Assembly: GCA_903919165.1 (NCBI GenBank)
Contig: CAIXHJ010000224.1
Coordinates: 1-9,290 of the forward strand
Reading direction: 5' to 3'
From: an uncultured Holophagaceae bacterium
GTDB lineage: Bacteria > Acidobacteriota > Holophagae > Holophagales > Holophagaceae
Length of the DNA stretch: 9,290 nucleotides
Both the position numbers and the translations under genes were made by a program. Positions 1 to 6,309 of this stretch are shown in pieces (the first letter of the stretch is position 1; every line of letters begins with the position of its first letter). The notes under the pieces were generated by a model. The model was not told the origin of the DNA and ran no database searches. It worked only from the letters and a program-made list of their open reading frames with translations.

Positions 1-522
1 GACTTCCGTGGGCAGGAGGGATCCAGAGTCCACCGCCAGGGCGGGCATCTGCTTGGCCAAGCCGAAGTCGAGGATCTTTAGCCGACCTTCCTTGGTGATC
101 CAGACGTTGTCAGGCTTCAGATCACGATGGACGACGCCCTTCTCATGGGCGGCGGCTAGGCCTTGGGCCATCTGAATGGCCAGCTCCGCGGCCTTGCGTG
201 CAGGGATGGGCCCTTGTTCCAGCCGTGTTCGCAGCGACTCACCTTCGAGTAGTTCCATGACCGCGTAGGCCGTGTCCTCCACGCGTCCGATGTCGAAGAT
301 GCCGGTGATGCTGGGGTGGTTCAGCGCCGCCACGGCCTTGGCTTCGCGCTCGAAGCGGGCCAGGGATTCGGGGTGTTTTGCGAGATGCTCCGGCAGCACC
401 TTCACCGCCACGAAGCGATCCAGTCGCGTGTCCTTCGCCTTCCACACCTCGCCCATGCCGCCCGCGCCGATCGGCGCAAGGATCTCGTAGGGGCCGAGGT
501 GGGAACCGGGAGATAGGGTCAT
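1..522 (-). CDS. Ser/Thr protein kinase, N-terminal part (cut by left window edge)
   Basis: This is the first 174 residues of a Hanks-type (PknB-like) Ser/Thr kinase; the reading frame is open to the window edge. Visible motifs are the glycine loop GAGGMG (residues 19-24), VAVK with the ATP-anchoring Lys41, the helix-C Glu in RFEREA (about residue 60), the catalytic loop HRDLKPDN (132-139) and the metal-binding DFG (152-154), so the seen part looks catalytically intact. The activation loop is cut off. The ATG at 522 overlaps the TGA of the preceding kinase gene (ATGA) and has a GGAGGG ribosome binding site 6 nt upstream, which fixes the start. By hand count about 138 of 174 residues match the preceding kinase, so the two are recent paralogs. 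What follows the kinase domain (sensor, membrane helix, TPRs) cannot be known from this window, nor can its substrates. Confidence 0.93.
   Translation of the reverse strand, partial: MTLSPGSHLGPYEILAPIGAGGMGEVWKAKDTRLDRFVAVKVLPEHLAKHPESLARFEREAKAVAALNHPSITGIFDIGRVEDTAYAVMELLEGESLRTRLEQGPIPARKAAELAIQMAQGLAAAHEKGVVHRDLKPDNVWITKEGRLKILDFGLAKQMPALAVDSGSLLPTEV
331..522 (-). repeat. Kinase 5' direct repeat, copy 3
   Basis: The first 64 codons of the third kinase align without gaps to 2910-3101, with about 24 mismatches in 192 bp by hand count. Many mismatches are at third codon positions or near the start codon. The repeat includes the start codon and the glycine loop. Confidence 0.85.
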
Positions 523-3101
523 CGCGCACCCTCCACCACAAAAATTCGAGACGTCATTTTGACGTAACCATAGGCGTAGGACTTAGCATCATCAGCCAGC
601 GAGACTGATCCGACGTGAAGCACACCCAATCTGTCTGCGGGGGCGAGCTCGCGGATCAGAACCCGGTGGCCAGAAGCTAGGTCGAGCCGCTCGAGCCGGG
701 TCGGTAATTCCGCAGAGGGGTATATGTAAAGCGAGCGTCCATCCGCACTCCATCGAATGACTGAATCGTCCTTATCCAACCCTGGAACGGGCTGGGCCTT
801 GCCACCCACAATGGGCTGGATGAAGTAGGATCCATCCTCGGTCGCGTACAGGATTTTCAGACCATCCGAAGAGACTGTGCCCTTCGTCGTTCCCTCGGGC
901 GTTACAGATTTCGGCGGTCCCCCCGAGACATCCTGTGCAAAACACCGCGAAGCCTTCCCCGCCTGATTGCCCACCAGAAGAATCCGTTTTCCGTCCGGGA
1001 ACCAACTGGCAGCCTGGATGGCCTCAAGATCTTCCCATGGGAGGCGCCGGGCCTCTCCTGGCCCCGTCGGGTAGAGGATGACCTGCGGTGGGGTGTAGAT
1101 GATGGCCAGGGCCCACTTCCCGTCCGGCGAGAGTCCCCCCCCTTCGCCTTCCCCCAGACGCACGACGGGACCCCCATCCGTTCTCCGAAGGCAGACCTGG
1201 TAGTTCGCGCCGGCAGTCGAAGAGTAGTCTGTGAACAGCAGCCTGCGTCCATCCCCTGAAAGCCACGTGGTCGAGGAGCCATCCAGCCAGGTAACATCGC
1301 GCTCGGTGCTGGCCCCGGGGGCCAGGACAGCCATCCCATAGGCCTTGTCGTCACGGGTCACGAGCCAGCGCCCCGTGCGAGAGATGTCGTGCATCGTCAG
1401 CCCCCCGGCGCTCATCAAGGCTACCCGGCGGTGTCCAGAGAGATCGACGCCATAGAGGGATAAGGCCGAGCCTGAAGTTGAGGCGCTGAAGAATACCTCG
1501 TCACCCCTCTGGGACCAGGATAGGCCCTCTTCCGCCTCATAGCCGCCAGAGAGGACCGTGCGTTTGCCTGTCCGGTCCAAGACGATGACGGATCCTCGGT
1601 CGTCAAATGTTGCGGGGTGGTCGAAGAGGGCGATTTGGTCGCCTCGAGGTGAGACACGAAGGTCACTCAGGTAGCCAGTGGTCTCGTAGAGCACCTTCCC
1701 GATGGGAAACTCCAGGCGGTCCTTTCCTTGCACCGACCGGATGATAGCCAGTTCCGTGCCATCCGGCGACCAGTCGGCCTCTCGCACGCCCTCCAAAATC
1801 TCTCGCGGTGCGGTGCCCCCGAGTGAGACCCGGGCGAGCGTACCGGAGAACAGCCGATGGTTGATGAACAGGGCATTCATCAACACGGCCAGCTCCCCCT
1901 TGGATGAGATCGACAGGAGGTGCGTGCGGGGAAGGCCGAGGGGCTGTGGTTCGGGGTACTCAGGGCGTATCAGAAACAGTTCCGGGACGTTCCCCACCCG
2001 CGCTGCACTGTAGACAATGGTTTCGCCGTCAGGCATGAAGGCGGCCCGGAAGATTGCCTGGGATTGGAAACTCCGCTCATGGAAGGTGACGTTGAAATTT
2101 GTGTGTCGATCGATGTGTCGACCGAACCAGAAGGATCCGATGACGGCGCCCACCAGCACGGCCACTATGGCTCCGGGGGTACGCCACCTTCGCCGCCCAC
2201 TAGGCGCGTCGACTACGGGGCCTCCCGTGATGCCTGAACCCGACACGGATTGCAGATCAAACGCGAGATCCCGGGCGGACTGGAATCGGTTCCCGGGTTC
2301 CTTTTCCAGACAGTGATCGAGGATGCGGCGAAGGACGAGCGGAACAGGATTGCCCGTGGCTTCTGTCTCCGGAGGATCATCCCGCAGGATGGCCGCCATG
2401 GTGTCACTGGCCGTGTCCCGCGCGAAGGCCCGCTTTCCCGTCAGCATCTCGAAGAGCACCACCCCGAAGCTGAAGATGTCGCTTCTCGCATCGACACTCT
2501 CGCCGCGTACTTGCTCGGGGGACATGTAGCCCAGTGTCCCGAGAATCATGCCCTTCTCGGTGTGGTGGCCGGGGCTGATGGCGGCGGTGGACATGAAAGA
2601 CTCGGAGTCCACGCCCATTGTCTGGATCTGCTTCGCCAAGCCAAGATCGAGGATCTTGATTCGGCCGTCCTTCGTGATCCAGAGGTTGTCGGGCTTGAGG
2701 TCGCGGTGCACGACGCCCTTCTCGTGTGCAGCCGCGAGACCCTGAGCCATCTGAATCGCCAACTCTGTGGCTTTGCGGGGAGCCAAGGGACCAATCTCCA
2801 AGCGAGTGCGCAGCGACTCGCCCTCCAGCAGTTCCATGACTACATAGGTCGTCTCGCCCTGGGTGGCGAAGTCGTGGATGCCAAGGATATTTGGATGGTT
2901 TAAAGCAGCCACGGCCTTGGCCTCGCGCTCGAAGCGGGCCAGGGATTCAGGGTGCTTCGCGAGATGCTCCGGGAGCACCTTCACGGCCACGAAGCGGTCC
3001 AACCGCGTGTCCTTGGCCTTCCACACCTCGCCCATGCCGCCCGCGCCCAGGGGCGAGAGGATCTCGTAGGGACCGAGTCGTGTGCCGGGGGCGAGGGTCA
3101 T
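519..3101 (-). CDS. Membrane Ser/Thr kinase with PD40/TolB-type beta-propeller
   Basis: 860-residue Hanks-type kinase, likely a transmembrane receptor kinase. Kinase domain about residues 11-285: GAGGMG (19-24), VAVK (Lys41), HRDLKPDN (132-139), DLG (152-154, in place of DFG but keeping the metal-binding Asp), GYMSPEQ (191-197, APE-type end of the activation loop), SDIFSFG (208-214). A basic stretch SGRRRWR (301-307) precedes one hydrophobic helix at about 311-327, predicting a cytoplasmic kinase and an outside C-terminal part. Residues about 340-855 carry repeated SPDG-like turns (443-448 region, 484-488, 658-661, 701-704, 745-747, 785-788), typical of PD40/WD40-like TolB propellers, a family often used for protein or ligand binding; the ligand is unknown. 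The ATG at 3101 is chosen over an in-frame ATG 84 nt upstream because it aligns with the paralogs' MTL/MSL start and has AAGGTG 5 nt before it. It overlaps its upstream neighbour by ATGA. Confidence 0.92.
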   Translation of the reverse strand: MTLAPGTRLGPYEILSPLGAGGMGEVWKAKDTRLDRFVAVKVLPEHLAKHPESLARFEREAKAVAALNHPNILGIHDFATQGETTYVVMELLEGESLRTRLEIGPLAPRKATELAIQMAQGLAAAHEKGVVHRDLKPDNLWITKDGRIKILDLGLAKQIQTMGVDSESFMSTAAISPGHHTEKGMILGTLGYMSPEQVRGESVDARSDIFSFGVVLFEMLTGKRAFARDTASDTMAAILRDDPPETEATGNPVPLVLRRILDHCLEKEPGNRFQSARDLAFDLQSVSGSGITGGPVVDAPSGRRRWRTPGAIVAVLVGAVIGSFWFGRHIDRHTNFNVTFHERSFQSQAIFRAAFMPDGETIVYSAARVGNVPELFLIRPEYPEPQPLGLPRTHLLSISSKGELAVLMNALFINHRLFSGTLARVSLGGTAPREILEGVREADWSPDGTELAIIRSVQGKDRLEFPIGKVLYETTGYLSDLRVSPRGDQIALFDHPATFDDRGSVIVLDRTGKRTVLSGGYEAEEGLSWSQRGDEVFFSASTSGSALSLYGVDLSGHRRVALMSAGGLTMHDISRTGRWLVTRDDKAYGMAVLAPGASTERDVTWLDGSSTTWLSGDGRRLLFTDYSSTAGANYQVCLRRTDGGPVVRLGEGEGGGLSPDGKWALAIIYTPPQVILYPTGPGEARRLPWEDLEAIQAASWFPDGKRILLVGNQAGKASRCFAQDVSGGPPKSVTPEGTTKGTVSSDGLKILYATEDGSYFIQPIVGGKAQPVPGLDKDDSVIRWSADGRSLYIYPSAELPTRLERLDLASGHRVLIRELAPADRLGVLHVGSVSLADDAKSYAYGYVKMTSRIFVVEGAR
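529..534 (-). promoter_or_regulatory. Ribosome binding site of the third kinase
   Basis: GGAGGG lies 6 nt before the ATG at 522, within the final codons of the propeller kinase. It supports coupled translation across the ATGA junction. Confidence 0.65.
2910..3101 (-). repeat. Kinase 5' direct repeat, copy 2
   Basis: Gap-free match to copies 3 and 1, same orientation. Copy 2 to copy 3 distance is 2579 bp, so recombination between them would delete or fuse one kinase gene. Confidence 0.85.
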
Positions 3102-5290
3102 CGCCCCACCTTCATCCGGTCCAGGATGTCGCGATAGCGGTCCAGGGATCGCAGGGGTTCGAGGTCGGAGTCGTTCTCGATCCACTGCCAGTGGATGAAC
3201 CCCTGCTGCGCGGCCTGGTCGAGGCAGTCGAGGGCCCGGTCCGGATCGCCCGCCTGAGCGTAGAAGCAGGCTACGTTGTAGAGCACGGCCGTGTCATGGG
3301 GGCTCATGGCGAGCGCCACCGTTGCCCATTCCATAGCCCGCTCCCGGTGCCCCAGTTGGAGCAGGGCGTTGGCCCCGTAATACACCGGTCTGGGATCTTC
3401 GGGTGTGATCCGCCGGTTCCTCTCCGCGGCCGCCAGGCAGCGCCGGAGCGCCGCTTTCGCATCCTCGGTTCGGCCCAGACTCGTGTAGACCCCCGCGAGC
3501 AGGCCTGGCAGGGACTGGTCCTCAGGCCGAAGCTGCTCGGCATCCTCGAAGAGCCGGGAGGCGTTCTCCAGTCGGCCCTGGGCGAAGCAGCTGCGGGCAT
3601 AGAGGTACTTGGCATCGTAGAGTTTGGGATTCAAGGCGAGGGCCGTCCGGAATTCCTGGTCGGCCTCGTCGTAGCGCTTGCCGAGGCTGGCAAAGAAACC
3701 CCGGGAGGCATGGCACTCGGCATAGTCGGGGCCGAGGCGCAGGGCCGTCAGGCTGGCCTGGTCCGCCCGGTCCAGGTCCTCCGCCCGCCCGCCGTAGTAC
3801 ATGTAGCAGTAGGCGCTCGCGTCCGCGATGCCAGCTTGCGCGAGGGCGTACTCGGGATCGAGATCCACGGCTTTCTGGAACATCCTAATCGCTTCAAGCA
3901 TCGGTTCCTGCGCCATGAGGTAGAGGGACTGGCGGCCCCGCAGGTAGCACTCGTAGGCCTCTAGACTCTGGGTGGGCGTCCGGGCGATGGCCCGGCGATC
4001 CTTTTCCGTCAATACAAGGCGGAGCGCCTTCACCACGTGCCCGGTGATCTCGTCCTGGATGGCGAAGATATCGCTCAGGTCGCGGTCGTACCGATCCGAC
4101 CACAGATGGAACCCTTCGGATGCGTTGATGAGTTGGACGGAAACGCGCAGGCGCTCCCCGGCTTTCCGCACGCTGCCCTCGAGGATGGTGGAGACGTGCA
4201 GCTGCTGGGCGATGGCAGATACGTCACCGGCGTTTTCCTTGAACCGGAATGAGGCCGTGCGGGACGCGACGCGCAGGTTGGGGACCCTCGTCAGCGCATG
4301 GATCAACTCGTCAGCGAGCCCCTCGCAGAAGTAGTCCTGATCCCTGGTGGCGCTCATGTCCCGGAAAGGCAGCACCGCGATGGAGGGAGTGGAGTCCTGG
4401 GGCGGTGTCACAAACGGGGCGGAGCCATCGGAGAGGGACTCCAGGGCGAAGGCCAGGTCGCGCATGGACTGGAACCGTGCCTCCGGGAGCTTTTCCAGGC
4501 AGTGCCGGACGATCCGGTCCAGGCCCGGGGGCAGGCCTCCCGGGGTCGAGTCCATCGCCGGGGGATCCTCCCGCAGGACCGCCGCGAGGGTATCGGCGGC
4601 CGTTCCGCGGCCGAAGGCCTTACGGCCCGTGAGCATTTCGTAGAACACCACTCCAAAGGCGAAGAGGTCGCTGCTGGCGACTACAGGCTCGCCCCGCGCC
4701 TGCTCGGGGCTCATGTAGCCGAAGGTGCCCAGGATCAGGCCGTTCTGCGTGTGGAGCGCCTGGCCCAGGGCCTCGGTGGGCAAGAAGGACTGCGGGCCCG
4801 GGCCAGCGGCCTGCACCTGCTTGGCGAGGCCGAAGTCGAGGATCTTGAGGTGACCGTCGGAGGTGATCCACAGGTTCTCGGGCTTCAGGTCGCGGTGGAT
4901 GACCCCCTTACTGTGCGCCGCGGCAAGGCCGTGGGCCATCTGGATGGCCAGCTCCGTGGCCTTCCGCCACGGGAGTCCTCCGCCCCCGAGGCGCTGACGA
5001 AGGGATTCGCCTTCGAGCAGCTCCATCACCATGTAGGCGGTGTCGCCCTGGCGGCCCACGTCGAAAATGGCCAGGATGCTGGGGTGGTTCAAGGCCGCGA
5101 CGGCCTTGGCCTCCCGCTCGAAGCGGGTCAGGACCTCGGCGTTTCCCGCGAGATGTTCGGGCAGCACCTTCACCGCGACGAAGCGATCCAGACGCGTGTC
5201 CTTGGCCTTGTAGACTTCGCCCATGCCGCCCGCGCCGAGAGGCGTGAGGATCTCGTAGGGACCAAGATGGGTTCCTGGCTGTAGGGACAT
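3098..5290 (-). CDS. Cytoplasmic Ser/Thr kinase with TolB-like domain and TPR repeats
   Basis: 730-residue Hanks-type kinase and first gene of the kinase array. Kinase domain about residues 11-285: GAGGMG (19-24), VAVK (Lys41), HRDLKPEN (132-139), DFG (152-154), GYMSPEQ (191-197), SSDLFAFG (206-213). Residues about 302-430 begin with PSIAVLPF and continue through EGLADELI and LEGSVRK, the pattern of the TolB-like N-terminal domain (COG5616 type) found with CadC-like regulators, adenylate cyclases and acidobacterial kinases. Residues about 440-700 form a run of TPR-like helical pairs (for example AIRMFQKAVDLDPEYA, EADQEFRTALALNPK, ALDCLDQAAQQGF), a protein-interaction scaffold. No signal peptide or membrane helix is visible, so it should be cytosolic. 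The ATG at 5290 is preferred to an in-frame ATG at 5323 because AAGGGA lies 4 nt before it and the paralogs start at the same residue. Partners and substrates are unknown. Confidence 0.93.
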   Translation of the reverse strand: MSLQPGTHLGPYEILTPLGAGGMGEVYKAKDTRLDRFVAVKVLPEHLAGNAEVLTRFEREAKAVAALNHPSILAIFDVGRQGDTAYMVMELLEGESLRQRLGGGGLPWRKATELAIQMAHGLAAAHSKGVIHRDLKPENLWITSDGHLKILDFGLAKQVQAAGPGPQSFLPTEALGQALHTQNGLILGTFGYMSPEQARGEPVVASSDLFAFGVVFYEMLTGRKAFGRGTAADTLAAVLREDPPAMDSTPGGLPPGLDRIVRHCLEKLPEARFQSMRDLAFALESLSDGSAPFVTPPQDSTPSIAVLPFRDMSATRDQDYFCEGLADELIHALTRVPNLRVASRTASFRFKENAGDVSAIAQQLHVSTILEGSVRKAGERLRVSVQLINASEGFHLWSDRYDRDLSDIFAIQDEITGHVVKALRLVLTEKDRRAIARTPTQSLEAYECYLRGRQSLYLMAQEPMLEAIRMFQKAVDLDPEYALAQAGIADASAYCYMYYGGRAEDLDRADQASLTALRLGPDYAECHASRGFFASLGKRYDEADQEFRTALALNPKLYDAKYLYARSCFAQGRLENASRLFEDAEQLRPEDQSLPGLLAGVYTSLGRTEDAKAALRRCLAAAERNRRITPEDPRPVYYGANALLQLGHRERAMEWATVALAMSPHDTAVLYNVACFYAQAGDPDRALDCLDQAAQQGFIHWQWIENDSDLEPLRSLDRYRDILDRMKVGR
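3107..3112 (-). promoter_or_regulatory. Ribosome binding site of the propeller kinase
   Basis: AAGGTG lies 5 nt before the ATG at 3101, inside the last codons of the TPR kinase. With the ATGA stop-start overlap it points to translational coupling. Confidence 0.55.
5099..5290 (-). repeat. Kinase 5' direct repeat, copy 1
   Basis: Gap-free match in the same frame to copies 2 and 3, but more diverged (for example WKAK becomes YKAK and KHPESLARFE becomes GNAEVLTRFE). This suggests it is the older branch of the array. Confidence 0.75.
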
Positions 5291-5294
5291 AGTT

Positions 5295-5300
5295 TCCCTT
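5295..5300 (-). promoter_or_regulatory. Ribosome binding site of the TPR kinase
   Basis: AAGGGA lies 4 nt before the ATG at 5290. It decides this start over the in-frame ATG at 5323, which has no such site in a good position and would overlap the candidate promoter. Confidence 0.65.
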
Positions 5301-5311
5301 AGGTGGGTCCT

Positions 5312-5342
5312 ATCATAGGCCAACCCTTGAGCTACAAGGCAA
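5312..5342 (-). promoter_or_regulatory. Candidate sigma70-type promoter for the kinase array
   Basis: Reading the minus strand, TATGAT (5317-5312, one mismatch to TATAAT) lies 19 nt after TTGCCT (5342-5337, four of six matches to TTGACA). The start of transcription would fall near 5305, giving a leader of about 15 nt before the ATG at 5290. The -35 match and the 19-nt spacing are weak, so this is a suggestion from pattern only. Confidence 0.35.
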
Positions 5343-5356
5343 GCTATTGCAATTGA

Positions 5357-5385
5357 ACCATTGCTCCTTTGAAGATCACAATGGT
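5357..5385. repeat. Inverted repeat upstream of kinase promoter
   Basis: Perfect 7-bp arms ACCATTG (5357-5363) and CAATGGT (5379-5385) are separated by 15 nt. It lies just upstream of the candidate -35 box, where an operator could sit. It lacks the T run of an intrinsic terminator on the minus strand. Seven-bp arms can arise by chance in this much sequence. Confidence 0.35.
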
Positions 5386-5405
5386 CCCTATCCCTCAGCT
5401 TGTTT

Positions 5406-6299
5406 TCAGCGGCGGAAGAACGGATCGAGGATGACTGCGGCGGTGAACACCAGGGCGAACAGGTTGATGTTCATGAAGACGCGGCGGTAGAGAGGCGCGT
5501 CCTGACCTTGTCTCAGCAGGGGCATTGATCCGGCGATGAGCCAGATGGCTCCCATGCCGAGCATGGTTTCCGCGGGCCAGGACACCAGCACCTGGAAGAG
5601 GGGCAGCAGGCCACAGGCCGCGGCGGTGCCGCAGGTCCAGGTGAAGGTGAGGCGCGACAGCCTGGGCCGGCCGAAGAGGCCCACCAGCGTGGGGTAGCCG
5701 GCCGCCTCATAGCCCTCGGCGTGGAGGCCGACCAGCAGCCAGAAATGGGGCACTTGCCAGATGAAGAAGACGAAGGCGAGGGCGAGCACCGAGGGATCGG
5801 CAGCGCTTCCGCCTGCAGCCGTCCAGCCGATGGCTGGAGGCAGGGCACCGATGAGGGAACCCGGCACCACCGCGAAGGCGCTGACGCGCTTCAAGGGCGT
5901 GTAGAACCCGTTGTACCAGGCCAGGGCCAGAGCCCCCAGCAGGGCCGAGGTGAGGTTGTGGGACAGGAGCAGGACCAGGAAGCCCGACACCGCCAGCACC
6001 GTGGCGATGAGGGCGGCCCTGGCCGGGGAGAGATCACCTCGTGGGATGGGCCGGTTCGCGGTGCGGGGCATCAGGGCGTCGAAGCGGTGCTCCTGGACCT
6101 CATTCAAGGCGCTGCTGCCCATGGCCAGCAGCAGGATGCCGATGAGCGTCGTGACCAGACCAGCGTTCACGCCCCGGAGGAAGGCCACATAGCCCGCCGC
6201 CGCCGTGAAGGTGGAGGCAAAAGAAATCCGGAGCTTCGTGAGCTCGAGGACGGTGGAGACCGGGTTGGGCTTCGGGGCTGAGAGGGCGGCGACGCTCAA
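5406..6299 (-). CDS. ctaB: Protoheme IX farnesyltransferase (heme O synthase)
   Basis: 297-residue integral membrane prenyltransferase of the UbiA superfamily (CtaB/CyoE). It transfers the farnesyl group from farnesyl diphosphate to heme B to give heme O, the precursor of heme A for the oxidase encoded just upstream. The first substrate-binding motif is seen as N66-EVQ-E70-HRF-D74 followed by ALMPRTANRPIPRG, matching the family's NxxxDxxxD-MxRTxxRPlpxG with Glu for the first Asp. YTPLKR (133-138), GALPPAIGW (151-159) and WQVPHFW (181-187) are also typical CyoE motifs. Several hydrophobic segments (about 28-60, 96-128, 140-160, 172-192, 220-262, 274-292) fit the multi-helix fold. The start is TTG at 6299, supported by GGAG 5 nt upstream and 10 nt after the coxB stop; no in-frame ATG exists before residue 60. 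ctaA (heme A synthase) is not in the window. Confidence 0.95.
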   Translation of the reverse strand: MSVAALSAPKPNPVSTVLELTKLRISFASTFTAAAGYVAFLRGVNAGLVTTLIGILLLAMGSSALNEVQEHRFDALMPRTANRPIPRGDLSPARAALIATVLAVSGFLVLLLSHNLTSALLGALALAWYNGFYTPLKRVSAFAVVPGSLIGALPPAIGWTAAGGSAADPSVLALAFVFFIWQVPHFWLLVGLHAEGYEAAGYPTLVGLFGRPRLSRLTFTWTCGTAAACGLLPLFQVLVSWPAETMLGMGAIWLIAGSMPLLRQGQDAPLYRRVFMNINLFALVFTAAVILDPFFRR

Positions 6300-6304
6300 G
6301 CTGG

Positions 6305-6308
6305 CTCC
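6305..6308 (-). promoter_or_regulatory. Ribosome binding site deciding the TTG start of ctaB
   Basis: GGAG lies 5 nt before TTG at 6299 and directly after the coxB-type stop codon. No ATG is available in frame nearby, so this site is the main support for the TTG start. Confidence 0.65.
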
Positions 6309-6309
6309 G

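Larger units (their letters stand above)
5291..5405 (-). other. Spacer between oxidase operon and kinase array
   Basis: This is the only gap longer than 10 nt in the window. It is visibly more AT-rich than the genes around it. It contains an inverted repeat, a candidate promoter and the ribosome binding site of the first kinase. No GC-rich hairpin followed by a T run was seen in the direction of transcription, so oxidase transcripts may read through into the kinase genes. Confidence 0.6.

Noticed and set aside
3102..3185. Longer N-terminus of the propeller kinase
   Set aside because: The extra 28 residues overlap the end of the TPR kinase in another frame and are absent from the paralogs; the ATGA junction is more convincing.
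2891..3964. Long plus-strand open frame of 357 codons
   Set aside because: It is antisense to two well-supported kinase genes, gives a low-complexity, Gly/Arg/Val-rich product with no known motif, and is the expected by-product of GC-rich codon use.
4298..5284. Plus-strand open frame of 328 codons
   Set aside because: Antisense to the kinase domain of the TPR kinase; its product has no recognisable family and mirrors the codon pattern of the real gene.
5291..5323. Longer N-terminus of the TPR kinase from an ATG at 5323
   Set aside because: The paralogs start at the equivalent of the ATG at 5290, which also has the better ribosome binding site; the extra 11 residues match nothing in the other two.
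5357..5385. Inverted repeat as intrinsic terminator of the oxidase operon
   Set aside because: Short AT-containing stem with a 15-nt loop and no T run on the minus strand.
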